IMG/VR virus record: IMGVR_UViG_3300032282_006880
Span: 1-32,067 of that record
DNA from: a virus
Direction: 5' to 3' (one strand)
Length of the DNA stretch: 32,067 nt
The notes beneath the pieces are model-generated. The model was given only the letters and a program-made list of their open reading frames with translations, searched no databases and was not told the DNA's origin. Within the stretch, counting starts at the first letter, position 1. The number at the start of each line of letters is the position of its first letter. Below, one piece after another: positions 15,503 to 24,453 of the stretch. The position numbers and the translations under genes were made by a program.

Positions 15503-18500
15503 TATTTGTTCCTGATCACAATCTTGTCAGTAAGTGGAAATCCATAATATTGATCATTGATTTCTTCTAAAGTTTTACCGACAACTAAATAAGAGAGTTT
15601 TTCTATTTTGTTACTACTAATTAAAACTGGATTTGCTGATACATCTTGATAGAAAGAACTATCAACTTCCTGCCAAGTTGATGATCCTGTCTTTCTCCAT
15701 TCCAATTTTAAATTATGAATATTTTGATAATTATTAAATTGTAATTCTAAAGATATTGGCTGTGAGCTTCCAATTGCTACATATGAGGCTGAGAATGATG
15801 TTGAAGTTGTGTTTTTCCAGTTGCTTATATAAGGTTTTTCTTCATTATTGATATATAATTTAACTCCACCATTTGTAGTTACTTTGAAATCAAAAGTTGA
15901 CCCTAATGATGATTGAGCTGTGAAATTACCAACTGCAAATCCATTAAAATAATTTGTTTGCCCTAATCCACTAAAATTATCAAAATTTACATTATGATGA
16001 GCAGAAGTCAAATTGCTCATTTCATTACTATCAAAATCAAGATAATTCCAAGATGATTTACTATACCAATGAGTAATCCAAGTTGGTGATTTGTCAAGTT
16101 TTACATAAGTTGTTTGCAATTTATTGTCAACAAAATATTTAAGATATATATGAACATCATTTGCTCTTTTTATAAATCTATTTACATTATCTCCAAAATA
16201 ATGAGTACTGGCAGATCCAGAAAGATTATTACTTAAGTAAATCTTGTAAATACTATTAGTTGAATCATAAACCAAGCTAGTAATTGCTGTTCCGCTAGCT
16301 ATTACGCTTGAAGTTACTGCAATTCCAACCATCACTGAAGGATCAAAGTTTTCAAATGGCATATAAAGAAGATTTGTTCCAGAAGTTCCAGTAGCTCCAA
16401 TCCCCACCACTCTAGAAACAAATGATCTTGGATAAATATAAAGTTGAGATGGAGTAAATAGTTCTTGGTTATTTATTGTCCAAAATTCATCTACATAGTA
16501 ATCTGAATTATTTGCTCTAGTCTTATTAGGTTCAGGCATAAGTAAAGATGAGGTGCTAAAATCTCTATTAAATCCAGCGTAAATTTCATCATCTATTCCA
16601 AAGAAACTAACATATGGTGTGCCTGTAGAAATTGTCCAAGAATATCCATCGAAAAAGGCCATATTTGATAATGTTGGAGTTGATGTTTCTTGTATTTGTA
16701 ATCTCAAATCATACTTAATGACATAATTTTGGTTTGAACTTGTTGTTGCACTTCCTGAAAGAGTCATTGCAGTAGATGAGCCAATAGAAGCAATTTCATA
16801 CCAAGTTGAGATATCACTATAAGTTGAACTACCAAATCCTATAGAAGCATATTTTTGATATTTATTAAAATCTGCAGTTGTATTATTTGCTGGATTATAA
16901 AGTCCACTTACCGCTGTTCCACTTACACTTACTAACCCTAAAGTTTTAGCGTCATAGTTTGGAGGATTTGTATTTGATTCAAAAACAATCCAATAAGTTC
17001 TGTTTTTTGTGAGTGAATAATTCACATAGAAATAAACATCATCAAGAATATTTTTTATGTTTGTATAGAAAACTTTCGAACCTGTAATTAGTTTGGTATT
17101 AGGAAGACTATTGTAATTATCCCAAATACTAATTTGAATATAAGCATCAGGATTATTACAGACTGCTAAACTTTGTAGTCTAATTTTTAAAGATTTGATA
17201 TTCTGGTAATCGTTTGGTGTAATTTTGAAAGCAAATCTATTATAATTGACGCTCTTATATCCACCTTTAGTAGTCTGATTAATATTTGTCGCATCAATAA
17301 TAGGAAGTTGTTGTTTATATATATTTTCTAAATTATTGGCTGAAGCATCTGTAGTTGAATAGCCAGCTATACTGATTACAAATGAATCAGATCTCAAATC
17401 AAGTAAATTTTGTGCTGTGAATGTTTTGTAGTCTTTTTCTGCTCCAACAACTTCTTCATAGTTTGAAACCCAGTGTTTGTTTCTGTTGTATGCGTAATTA
17501 GAAACAGTCATTCCTATTTCTTTAATATTTGTAAATGTATTAGAAAATTGACTAGAATCAGGGGTGTAGAAAGATTTTGTTAATTCATAATCACTAATTT
17601 TGTCTTGAATTTCAGTTTCAGTAATATTAGGATTTGCCAACTTTAGATTGTTTATAAAATCTATTTCAGTTTGTTTTGTAGAATCAATGGGCTGAACTTG
17701 TTTGGTTAAAATTGCTCTACTTTCTCCCATTTGCATATTTGGGATAATTGCAGCGGTTCCATAAAGTCTATACTCTTCCATTGAGTTGAAAGTACCAGGA
17801 GAATTATTATTTCTTTCTGTTTGAGAACCTTGTTTGAAGTATCCAGAAGTAGTTAGATTTTTCTTTTTTCTATTAGAGTATTCGTCATCTGTAATATAGA
17901 ACTTTGATGAATTTAACTTAATATTTTTTACAAATCTATCACTTTTAGAATTTTCAAAAACAATTGCAAATGAATAATCTTTAGTTAGTCTGTTTCCAGT
18001 ATTTTCTTGATCTAATAAATCTGGAATATTAGAAACTTCTTGATAGAACTCGAACTCTGTATCACTTTCAAAATTGATATCTTTTAATGACATTCCATTT
18101 TCATCATATCTGAATGCAATTGTAGTTGGAGGATTTGCAAGCCAAGATATCATTGCATTAGCGCCAGATTCTTGAACTTCAATATTGATAGGCTCTGTTT
18201 CTAATGGACTGTTTTTGATACCATAAGTTTGACTATCTACAGTAGATTTATAATTTTCCTCAAGAGTTAAATATGTATCATTAATAACTGAAAGAACTTG
18301 CCCAAATAATGTCAAGCCATCAGAACTGTAAAGATAGTCACCCTCTGTAATCTCTGTAGTAAATTTAGATAAATTTCCAATAACAACATTATTTCCAGAA
18401 GAAATAGTAATTTTACCAGAACCTTTAGTTGTTTGATAATTTGATTTCAAAGCTGGTGCAATTGGATATTTTAACAAGTTGTGTAATAAAGTAGTTTTTT

Positions 18501-20205
18501 TAAAACTATTATTTTTTACATCTATATAGCTGGTGGTTCCATAAAGTTTAAAATTAGTAAATGGAGCTATCAAATCTACACTTAACTTATCGTATATATT
18601 TACATAATCTGAGCTTCTGGTAAAAGTTGTCATTGAAATAACTTCTGACAAAGTTTCATTTATCAAATCACTATCACCAATTGGAGAAACAGCAAAATTG
18701 TCTGCTTTTCTATCTATGTAGATGATAGATGCATTATTTAAGTTATATGTAGTGTTTGACTTATTCTTAATAATTCCTGAAGTTTTAAAAGATGGATAAG
18801 AAAGAATTATTCTTGCAATAATATCGTAATCATTATCAACTGTTGGGTAATTGTTAAAATCGTCCCAATCTACAGGAACAGATTCTTGAGGCATTGCTTT
18901 TCCAAAAAATAAATAAAAATCAATGTCTCCATTCTCATATTGATTTCCAGAGATAATATTTTTTGTAGCAACTACAACTGGTAGATATTCAAAAGAATTC
19001 AGTGAAACATAATTTGCCAAAGAGTTCGTATCTCCAAATGCGCTAAATGTTTCAGGATACAAATATCTAAAAGGCTCAGTCGTTGTTATATAATCACCAT
19101 CAAAATATTTTTGATTTGTTTTACTTCTTGAAAAAAGATAAACATTTGTGTCATTTACACCTGTTTTTTCAAATGTAAGATAATTCTTGATATCTTTCTG
19201 TAAGTAAGTTTTTCTAGGATAAATATTCCAAGTCGAACCTAAATTGCTAGGACTGAAAGTAGTTGCAGTTCCTGAAGTATATGCTGGATAAGTTGATAGA
19301 AAATTTGTATCGTGAGTATCCCAATAAAAAGCTAAATGATACCAGTAATCTGCCGTCCAAGTTGCTGGAGTTTTAACTTTAAATAAATAATGATCTCTAA
19401 TTCTATCTGTTGTGGAACCAGTAGATGAAACTTCTGAAATATTGTAAGCAAGATAAGTTAATGCTAATCCTGCCATAGTTCCGCCAAGAGAAAAAGTCGA
19501 TCCTATACCTTGAGTTTTAAGATATGTATGAGAAGCAATACCTAAATCTTTTGGTGTGTTTGTATATGGATTTATAAATTGAGCACTTTCAAAATAAGAC
19601 TTTGGAATTAAGATATGTGCTTCATTGTTTGAAACTGAGCCTGTATTTTTTACTGAAATCCATCTAGAAGAATTGAATAAATTTACTCTTTGATATGCAC
19701 TTCCATCCCATCTTACAGGATAGTCATAATTTGTTCTTTCAGACCCATCACTAGGTTCAGAATTTATATTGTAAATAATGTAAGCAGTATTAGCATTACC
19801 AGCAGCATTGTATGGTGGGAGATAATATTGCCAAGCGTTGTAATCCCAAACTCCCCAGCCTTCTGTAGCTGGTGGATTATAGTATTGTGGTGTCCATCCA
19901 CCTGTGTTAGCAAAGCTTGCTATTTTAGAATCTACAGTGTATTGACCACCTTGAAAACCAAAAGAAATTTTATCATCAGTGCCAAAAGTTTGATAAGGTT
20001 TTGTAGTCAAACCGTGAGGAGTAAGTCCAGCCAAATCGTAATCGTGAAATATTGTTGATCCTCTAAATTTAACTACAATTCTTTCGTAATCCAAAAAATA
20101 TCCGTGTTTCGTAGACAAATCACCAATCAAATCTTTGTAAGCGTATTTTGCTTTTCCGATTTGATTGACAATAAATTCAAGGCCTTTTTTGGATACGAGA
20201 CTCAT
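15502..20205 (-). CDS. Giant multidomain fibre/baseplate-like protein with PA14-like domain (1567 aa)
   Basis: This is the largest complete gene here, 1567 aa, rich in Ser, Thr, Asn and Tyr. An N-terminal helix precedes Gly- and Trp-rich strands. Near residues 588-665 is a TTKGSGKITISSGNN, FTTEITEGDYLYSSDG, NDTYLTLEE module, the 'G-x-G-T-x-F ... G-D ... V-x-x-I-x-x-D-x-x-L-T-L' pattern of phage tail fibres. About residues 988-1148 form a choice-of-anchor-like sandwich (FAFKITPNDYQNIKSLKIRL to RTYWIVFES). About 1410-1525 form a PA14-like domain: FKVTTNGGVKLYINNEEKP, ISLELQFNNYQN, then LKLEWRKTGSSTW; this domain often binds carbohydrate. No signal peptide. A receptor-binding or adhesin role on the tail is inferred. 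No clear ribosome binding site precedes the start. Confidence 0.65.
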   Translation of the reverse strand: MSLVSKKGLEFIVNQIGKAKYAYKDLIGDLSTKHGYFLDYERIVVKFRGSTIFHDYDLAGLTPHGLTTKPYQTFGTDDKISFGFQGGQYTVDSKIASFANTGGWTPQYYNPPATEGWGVWDYNAWQYYLPPYNAAGNANTAYIIYNINSEPSDGSERTNYDYPVRWDGSAYQRVNLFNSSRWISVKNTGSVSNNEAHILIPKSYFESAQFINPYTNTPKDLGIASHTYLKTQGIGSTFSLGGTMAGLALTYLAYNISEVSSTGSTTDRIRDHYLFKVKTPATWTADYWYHLAFYWDTHDTNFLSTYPAYTSGTATTFSPSNLGSTWNIYPRKTYLQKDIKNYLTFEKTGVNDTNVYLFSRSKTNQKYFDGDYITTTEPFRYLYPETFSAFGDTNSLANYVSLNSFEYLPVVVATKNIISGNQYENGDIDFYLFFGKAMPQESVPVDWDDFNNYPTVDNDYDIIARIILSYPSFKTSGIIKNKSNTTYNLNNASIIYIDRKADNFAVSPIGDSDLINETLSEVISMTTFTRSSDYVNIYDKLSVDLIAPFTNFKLYGTTSYIDVKNNSFKKTTLLHNLLKYPIAPALKSNYQTTKGSGKITISSGNNVVIGNLSKFTTEITEGDYLYSSDGLTLFGQVLSVINDTYLTLEENYKSTVDSQTYGIKNSPLETEPINIEVQESGANAMISWLANPPTTIAFRYDENGMSLKDINFESDTEFEFYQEVSNIPDLLDQENTGNRLTKDYSFAIVFENSKSDRFVKNIKLNSSKFYITDDEYSNRKKKNLTTSGYFKQGSQTERNNNSPGTFNSMEEYRLYGTAAIIPNMQMGESRAILTKQVQPIDSTKQTEIDFINNLKLANPNITETEIQDKISDYELTKSFYTPDSSQFSNTFTNIKEIGMTVSNYAYNRNKHWVSNYEEVVGAEKDYKTFTAQNLLDLRSDSFVISIAGYSTTDASANNLENIYKQQLPIIDATNINQTTKGGYKSVNYNRFAFKITPNDYQNIKSLKIRLQSLAVCNNPDAYIQISIWDNYNSLPNTKLITGSKVFYTNIKNILDDVYFYVNYSLTKNRTYWIVFESNTNPPNYDAKTLGLVSVSGTAVSGLYNPANNTTADFNKYQKYASIGFGSSTYSDISTWYEIASIGSSTAMTLSGSATTSSNQNYVIKYDLRLQIQETSTPTLSNMAFFDGYSWTISTGTPYVSFFGIDDEIYAGFNRDFSTSSLLMPEPNKTRANNSDYYVDEFWTINNQELFTPSQLYIYPRSFVSRVVGIGATGTSGTNLLYMPFENFDPSVMVGIAVTSSVIASGTAITSLVYDSTNSIYKIYLSNNLSGSASTHYFGDNVNRFIKRANDVHIYLKYFVDNKLQTTYVKLDKSPTWITHWYSKSSWNYLDFDSNEMSNLTSAHHNVNFDNFSGLGQTNYFNGFAVGNFTAQSSLGSTFDFKVTTNGGVKLYINNEEKPYISNWKNTTSTSFSASYVAIGSSQPISLELQFNNYQNIHNLKLEWRKTGSSTWQEVDSSFYQDVSANPVLISSNKIEKLSYLVVGKTLEEINDQYYGFPLTDKIVIRNK

Positions 20206-20207
20206 TG

Positions 20208-20984
20208 TTAATATGCAGTTGTTGGTACATTATCTGGACCAAAATAAATTTGTCTAACTAATTCTTTAGCTGTAATTGTAATATTTCCACTTCTAAAAAG
20301 TTGTTTGCCTGTAGCATCATCTGAAGACTTGTTATCATTGCAAAGTACATCGTAAAGCATTCTAATAGGTTCAACATTATCTGCTTGCATTCTTAATATA
20401 TTGTTTCTTGCAGTTGTAGATAAATTTGCTACTGATGTCCCAACTCCAACATCGTTATACATTCTGATAAATGCTTCTGCTGCTTTTCCAGAATCAGGCA
20501 AGGAAGGAGCGGATAGAGTTGCCGGATGTGTTTCTGACCAAAGAGTGTTAAATTCATTTGTTACTGTTGTTGCATATGAACTTAAAACATTATTGTGGTC
20601 AACAGTAAAGTGAGCTGGAGAAAGAGTAAATTTCTCACACATTGGACAAATATCAACCACCCAAATTCTTCTGTGTTTTCTCAATATTGATAAAATGATT
20701 CTAGTTGCTTCTTGAGTAACTCTTTCAGTAGTTTCAATATTATCAGCGCCAACATTTATTTCAATGCTTACATTATGCTCAAATTCTTGCAAACCAAATG
20801 AAATATCTTTTAGTGGAGAACTTGCACCTTTGAAAACAATAGCAATTCCATTAGGTCTTACTGCAGCTTCTCCAATATAAAATCCAGAAACAGGGCGATC
20901 AAAGATAACTGCTTCTCCCTTAGCATTCTTTGGTAATTCGTAAAATAAAATGCCCCTTAAGGTATCATAAACTCGTTCAAGCAT
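20208..20984 (-). CDS. Tail-terminator-like neck/tail completion protein (258 aa)
   Basis: The first 110 residues alternate strands and helices: PVSGFYIGEAAVRP, NGIAIVFKG, then HNVSIEINVGAD followed by helix ERVTQEATRIILSILRKH and strand RIWVVDI. This order (strands, then a long helix that leads to a measurement of a value and a strand) is like tail terminator/minor tail proteins of the lambda gpU type, which cap the tube at the neck. CPMC at residues 113-116 could contact metal but has no partner pair. The remaining 140 residues are unrecognised. It is directly downstream of the DUF1320-like neck gene and has an AGGTGA ribosome binding site. Position strongly supports a neck/tail completion role; the fold assignment is tentative. 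Confidence 0.5.
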   Translation of the reverse strand: MLERVYDTLRGILFYELPKNAKGEAVIFDRPVSGFYIGEAAVRPNGIAIVFKGASSPLKDISFGLQEFEHNVSIEINVGADNIETTERVTQEATRIILSILRKHRRIWVVDICPMCEKFTLSPAHFTVDHNNVLSSYATTVTNEFNTLWSETHPATLSAPSLPDSGKAAEAFIRMYNDVGVGTSVANLSTTARNNILRMQADNVEPIRMLYDVLCNDNKSSDDATGKQLFRSGNITITAKELVRQIYFGPDNVPTTAY

Positions 20985-20993
20985 TTATTTCAC

Positions 20994-21488
20994 CTATTGA
21001 CTTTGGCCTTTAGATCGTTTACCTTCTGTTGGGTTGTTGACAACGCCTCTTAATGTAGATCTAACAAATCTATCTCCACGAGTATTTCTTTGCCCAAATA
21101 ATCTAATTTCGCCATTTTGAATTCTAACTATTTCATTTTGAGCAAAATCAAATCTAACTTTTTGTGCTTCAGAATATTGTGGATCAGCCCCTTGAAGTGC
21201 TTGCATATAATACATTTGAGCAGCTAATATTGCACAAATGACAGGTACAGGATGAGGATAGGACACATCTCCTCCCATATTAACTTGTTTCAAAGGAACA
21301 TCATACATTGTAGCAAGACTTGCATCAATTTCTGCTGATGCTTGCTGAATGAAAAAATCTAAATTAATATTTGATGCAGATTCAGGAGTTGGGTTTCTGA
21401 AGTTCGGTATAGGATTGTCGCCTTCTGTAACTACATTAGGGGGAAGATATTGTTTGACATCGTTTGTTGTGCAATAAGAACGTGGCAT
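20994..21488 (-). CDS. DUF1320-like head-tail connector (neck) protein
   Basis: This 164-aa protein resembles the DUF1320/Mu gp36-like group of head-completion proteins. Its helix INLDFFIQQASAEIDASLA (about residues 40-58) is followed by MYDVPL, matching the family's 'I-x-x-A-x-x-A-S-A-E-I-D-x-Y-L-x-x-x-Y-x-L-P-L' core. A second helix, VPVICAILAAQMYYMQALQ, continues with helical QKVRFDFAQNEIVRIQNGE. In the family these helices dock on the portal as an adaptor ring. The C-terminal 30 residues are basic and flexible. It starts by TAATG overlap with the upstream gene behind AGGAG. The neighbouring terminator-like gene downstream agrees with a neck role. Confidence 0.7.
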   Translation of the reverse strand: MPRSYCTTNDVKQYLPPNVVTEGDNPIPNFRNPTPESASNINLDFFIQQASAEIDASLATMYDVPLKQVNMGGDVSYPHPVPVICAILAAQMYYMQALQGADPQYSEAQKVRFDFAQNEIVRIQNGEIRLFGQRNTRGDRFVRSTLRGVVNNPTEGKRSKGQSQ

Positions 21489-22168
21489 TATACTACTCCT
21501 GTGTTTGGCTTTAAATATTTTGGTGTGTAATCAACACCTTCGTCACCTTGTACTAATCCCATTTCTTGTGCTGTTTTTCTTTGCATCAAGGTAAAAACAT
21601 TTGAATTGTCTAAATCGTTAGCTGAAGTTGCGCCTGAATTTACAAATCTTGGAAAATCAATATCAATATCTCTGTATCCACCTGATTTTGCGTTAAAAAT
21701 CTCAACACCATCAGGAGCATACTTACTTCCTTGCAATTTGTTTAATGTAGGTCCTAATTTTGAGTTGACGTTTGTTGCTAAAACAAATCCATTGTTGTCG
21801 TGTGCATAGCCACAAGCTTTGTCAATTGAAAGATTTCTTGGTACTGGCTTAAGTAAATTGTAAATATACAATTCTTCTTTACCAGAGCAGACATAAGTTT
21901 GTCCTGGAACAACAACAATATCCATCTGTTGTTGAATTGCCATTTGCTTAGCTCTCAATCCAACGTTTGGCGTATCTGGAGATAAAATGCCAACTATATC
22001 CAGGCCATTAATGATTGCTGACGTGAGAACTGATTTTATGGTTGAATTTAAATAGTCTTCGTTTGAAAATGATTCTTCTTTATCAATGAATATGCACAAA
22101 TCAACTCTTAAGACATTTTTTCTAAGGGCTGTACATTCTTTTGCGATGTGATACCAGGAGCGTTCCAT
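21488..22168 (-). CDS. PHP-fold-like protein with lost metal ligands, neck region
   Basis: This 226-aa protein follows the order of PHP (polymerase and histidinol phosphatase) phosphoesterases while lacking their ligands. VDLCIFID (residues 22-29) takes the place of D-L-H-x-H, helix SVLTSAIINGLDIVGIL (46-62) leads into SPDT in place of T-D-H-D-T, VVVPGQTYV (86-93) matches P-G-x-E, GFVLATNV (127-134) matches the 'G-x-x-x-x-A-H-P' strand, VEIFNA (155-160) matches 'I-E-V-x-N', and SGATSAND (178-185) sits where S-D-A-H would be. So each histidine or acidic ligand is replaced. Known PHP enzymes need these ligands, so catalysis is unlikely; a structural or binding role in the neck is inferred. The start lacks a clear ribosome binding site. 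Confidence 0.55.
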   Translation of the reverse strand: MERSWYHIAKECTALRKNVLRVDLCIFIDKEESFSNEDYLNSTIKSVLTSAIINGLDIVGILSPDTPNVGLRAKQMAIQQQMDIVVVPGQTYVCSGKEELYIYNLLKPVPRNLSIDKACGYAHDNNGFVLATNVNSKLGPTLNKLQGSKYAPDGVEIFNAKSGGYRDIDIDFPRFVNSGATSANDLDNSNVFTLMQRKTAQEMGLVQGDEGVDYTPKYLKPNTGVV

Positions 22169-22202
22169 AATAAAGAAAATACTAGGCCAAGGCTCTTTTT
22201 AC

Positions 22203-22751
22203 CTATCTTTTATTTCCACAATCAGGGCAGAACTTTTCCATTCCAGGAAAACTATATCCACATTCAGTGCAGAATTTTGGCATTTGAGGGGTTCCACATT
22301 TAAGACAGAATTTAGCATCTTTTGGAAGACTGTACATACAACCCTGATTGAGACAGTTCTTGAAATGTAGATTTTCAATCTGCTTACGTTCAGTAGTACC
22401 ATCCATTTCATCGAGCTCAGAAATCAAAGCTGCTATATCAACACTGTTTGGAACTATTGAGTTCTTTTCGGCAATGCGAGCTTGTTCTATTGGTTGTCCA
22501 GCTTCAGAAGTCTTCAAAATAGGCTGATTTTCTGCCCATTTTTGAAATTCCGGACTGTCGAAAAGACTTTGCTTTGGTTCAGCACTAATATCCCCAGATT
22601 CATCGATTTTCAGGTCTATCTCACGTTCTGACATTACCATTTCATCCCCAAGCACTGTGTGACCAAATTTATTGACTTTTGGCTTGGGGAGATCTTCACG
22701 ATGAGGATTGGTGAATGAATGTCTTAAGACCTTGATTTGTTCGTCGTCCAT
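22203..22751 (-). CDS. Double zinc-ribbon protein (182 aa)
   Basis: This is a 182-aa protein with a polar, acidic N-terminal 125 residues of low predicted order and a C-terminal double zinc ribbon. The first ribbon uses C133, C138, C149 and C152 (C-L-N-Q-G-C, then FCLKCG); the second uses C161, C164, C175 and C178 (FCTECG, then FCPDCG). Such DZR modules bind nucleic acid or protein in regulators and assembly factors. The N-terminal region includes FDSPEFQKWAENQP, an amphipathic stretch that may bind a partner. It lies between a small acidic protein and the PHP-like gene, upstream of the neck genes. It could be a virion-assembly factor or a transcription regulator for late genes. No specific function can be assigned. 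No ribosome binding site is evident. Confidence 0.75.
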   Translation of the reverse strand: MDDEQIKVLRHSFTNPHREDLPKPKVNKFGHTVLGDEMVMSEREIDLKIDESGDISAEPKQSLFDSPEFQKWAENQPILKTSEAGQPIEQARIAEKNSIVPNSVDIAALISELDEMDGTTERKQIENLHFKNCLNQGCMYSLPKDAKFCLKCGTPQMPKFCTECGYSFPGMEKFCPDCGNKR

Positions 22752-22767
22752 AAACTAATTTTACAGT

Positions 22768-23184
22768 TTATTGCTTCTTTTTATCGTCTCTTCTTTCGTA
22801 TTTGAAGCTAACAACCTCAAAAGAATTAGATTCTTCTTCATCTCCAGCAGCGTATTCCTTTGCTGTATCTGAATGGCTTTCAATCGCTTGTAAAATCTTG
22901 GACATCAATTGTGTGTCTGGGATTGGTCCATTATGTTTTGCTTTAATTTCAACTGCAAAACTATGAACTGTTCCATCATCACCAACAACACTTACATTTG
23001 GACGTGGTCTTGCAAATGTTTGAATGTTTGGATTCATCCCAGTGTCAATTGTAGAATTTTCTGTTTCCATTGGTTCATTTTCGCCCATATCAAATACGGC
23101 ATCATTGATCTTGTTTCCAAGCTCTGGGTTGACTTGTGCAACTCTTGTCTTGATATCGTCTAACACTCTTATTACTCTGTTCAT
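22768..23184 (-). CDS. Hypothetical acidic protein (138 aa)
   Basis: I do not recognise this protein. Two in-frame ATGs lie six bases apart; AGAGG touches the first one, so the second, at 23184 (MNRVIRVLDDIKTRV), has the usable 6-base spacing and I choose it. An N-terminal helix is followed by an acidic linker (MGENEPMETENS), then a small beta-alpha unit (NVSVVGDDGTVHSFAVEIK, then helix QLMSKILQAIESHS), and finally SFEVVSFKYERRDDKKKQ. No cysteines or catalytic motifs. It precedes the zinc-ribbon gene on the same strand. The unit resembles small scaffolding or adaptor proteins only in size and charge, so a function is not proposed. Confidence 0.6.
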   Translation of the reverse strand: MNRVIRVLDDIKTRVAQVNPELGNKINDAVFDMGENEPMETENSTIDTGMNPNIQTFARPRPNVSVVGDDGTVHSFAVEIKAKHNGPIPDTQLMSKILQAIESHSDTAKEYAAGDEEESNSFEVVSFKYERRDDKKKQ

Positions 23185-23215
23185 TTTCATCCTCTTAGGT
23201 TTTCACTTTTTTACA

Positions 23216-23230
23216 CCCATTAATAATGGG
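23216..23230. repeat. Perfect palindrome upstream of the 138-aa gene
   Basis: CCCATTAATAATGGG has 7-bp arms (CCCATTA and TAATGGG) around one central base. It lies 32 bp before the ATG at 23184, in the leader of that gene. It has no flanking T-run in the right place for a terminator. It could be an operator half-site pair or a weak RNA hairpin (5-bp stem, 5-base loop). Confidence 0.45.
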
Positions 23231-23266
23231 AATTAACATTTAATATAATTAAGTATATTAATGATC

Positions 23267-23307
23267 TTTAATTAAAAGAAAATTTTAAATTTAAATTTTT
23301 AATTAAA
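23267..23307. repeat. AT-only inverted repeat downstream of the 369-aa gene
   Basis: TTTAATTAAAA at 23267-23277 is matched by TTTTAATTAAA at 23297-23307, giving an 11-bp A/T-only stem around a 19-base A/T-rich loop. It follows the stop of the 369-aa gene (minus strand) by about 28 bases. With no G-C pair it would be a weak hairpin. The rest of the 23185-23334 spacer holds no other clear element. Confidence 0.35.
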
Positions 23308-23334
23308 TTGTTGATATAATAGCAAAGGAACAAT

Positions 23335-24444
23335 TTACCCTCCAGTACCAATATTCCAGATATATCTGAAGAATCTACTTCTTCCTCCAGGCATATTAAA
23401 TTCTGGTACAACAACTGATCTAATTCCTGGATATGTAGCAATAGGTAATTTTTCCAACATCTTTTCAAATTCTTCTTTGTACATTGTTGCTGATTGTCTT
23501 AAATCATCAGTCACTCTTGCATCTGGATCTTCAATAAGTAATCTTCTTTGTCTATTTGTCAAGCTAGTAAGTAAACTTCTTAGAATGTAGTAAGCTGCTC
23601 CATATACCAAAGCTGGATCATAAAAGTAAGGAGCTGCAGATACATTAGGATATTTTCTAGCACCAGGTTGAGAATTTATTGCTTGTAATGCCATATAAAG
23701 ACTACTGTTCATATGGTCATTAGTAATCATTTTTATGCTATATGAAACTAAAACATTGTCATAGCTATGGATGTTTACAGGATCACCACTAGAATCAATA
23801 AAATAGATATTTCCCATAAAGTCATATTTGACCATCAATCCATTTGGATAGTTTTTTCCATCTGTATATTGAGATTCATATCCATCTCTATTTTTAATGA
23901 TTGGATCATAAGTAGTATTGATTGTTGAATAAATTGGTGTTGTTTCTGATAATTGAATCAATGGATCTCTATCGCCTTGATTTGAAGGACCACTTATTCT
24001 TACTTCAGGTTTTGGTATAGAATTCCAAAAAGGAAATGCTACAGAACCAACACTTCTACTTCTTCTAAAAATTACTTCTTCATCATAGATAGGAATGTTC
24101 AAAAGATGCTCTAATTCATATCTTAAAGAGCTTTTTACGAGCAATTCATCTCCTAGCATTGGAGATGAAGTATTAAGTACATTTCCATTGGTATCTACTT
24201 CTTGAATTCTATAGTAGTCTGAAGGAGAACCATTTGTATCTACACCTTCGTTTGCTGGGTATGATACTGTTGCAATTGTTGTGTAGGTACCTTCAAAGTT
24301 TGAACTTTTTTGAATTTTATAAAAGGCAACATTTTGTGTACCAGTTCTTTCCCATTCAATAAAAATTCCTGGATATGATGGTTGTGTATTGTAATAAACT
24401 AAAGTACTGTTGTTAAATGATTGAGCCGAAAAATCGTTTGCCAT
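23335..24444 (-). CDS. Virion protein with FN3-like N-terminus and helical connector-like C-terminus (369 aa)
   Basis: This is a 369-aa protein in two parts. Residues about 22-90 look like a fibronectin type III sandwich: PGIFIEWERTG, FYKIQKSSNFEGTYTTIATV, then YYRIQEVDTNGN. Residues about 270-350 are helical: YGAAYYILRSLLTSLTNRQRRLL, then DDLRQSATMYKEEFEKML, followed by a Pro/Gly-rich tail with RFFRYIW. Helices rich in Y-Y-x-L and L-L of this sort occur in head-tail connectors, so a neck adaptor displaying an Ig-like decoration is a reasonable guess. The start at 24444 is preceded by GGAG only six bases after the U-tract of a terminator hairpin, so its transcription probably relies on read-through. 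Ends in a 150-bp AT-rich gap. Confidence 0.55.
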   Translation of the reverse strand: MANDFSAQSFNNSTLVYYNTQPSYPGIFIEWERTGTQNVAFYKIQKSSNFEGTYTTIATVSYPANEGVDTNGSPSDYYRIQEVDTNGNVLNTSSPMLGDELLVKSSLRYELEHLLNIPIYDEEVIFRRSRSVGSVAFPFWNSIPKPEVRISGPSNQGDRDPLIQLSETTPIYSTINTTYDPIIKNRDGYESQYTDGKNYPNGLMVKYDFMGNIYFIDSSGDPVNIHSYDNVLVSYSIKMITNDHMNSSLYMALQAINSQPGARKYPNVSAAPYFYDPALVYGAAYYILRSLLTSLTNRQRRLLIEDPDARVTDDLRQSATMYKEEFEKMLEKLPIATYPGIRSVVVPEFNMPGGRSRFFRYIWNIGTGG

Positions 24445-24453
24445 ATTTACTCC

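Noticed and set aside
19690-20058. A 122-codon plus-strand open frame inside the 1567-aa gene.
   Set aside because: It is antisense to a long gene with coherent domains, has low-complexity Ser/Ile composition and no ribosome binding site; it is a shadow frame.
22199-22411. A 70-codon minus-strand frame overlapping the double zinc-ribbon gene.
   Set aside because: The overlapping frame with eight paired cysteines is clearly the real gene; this one has no motif.
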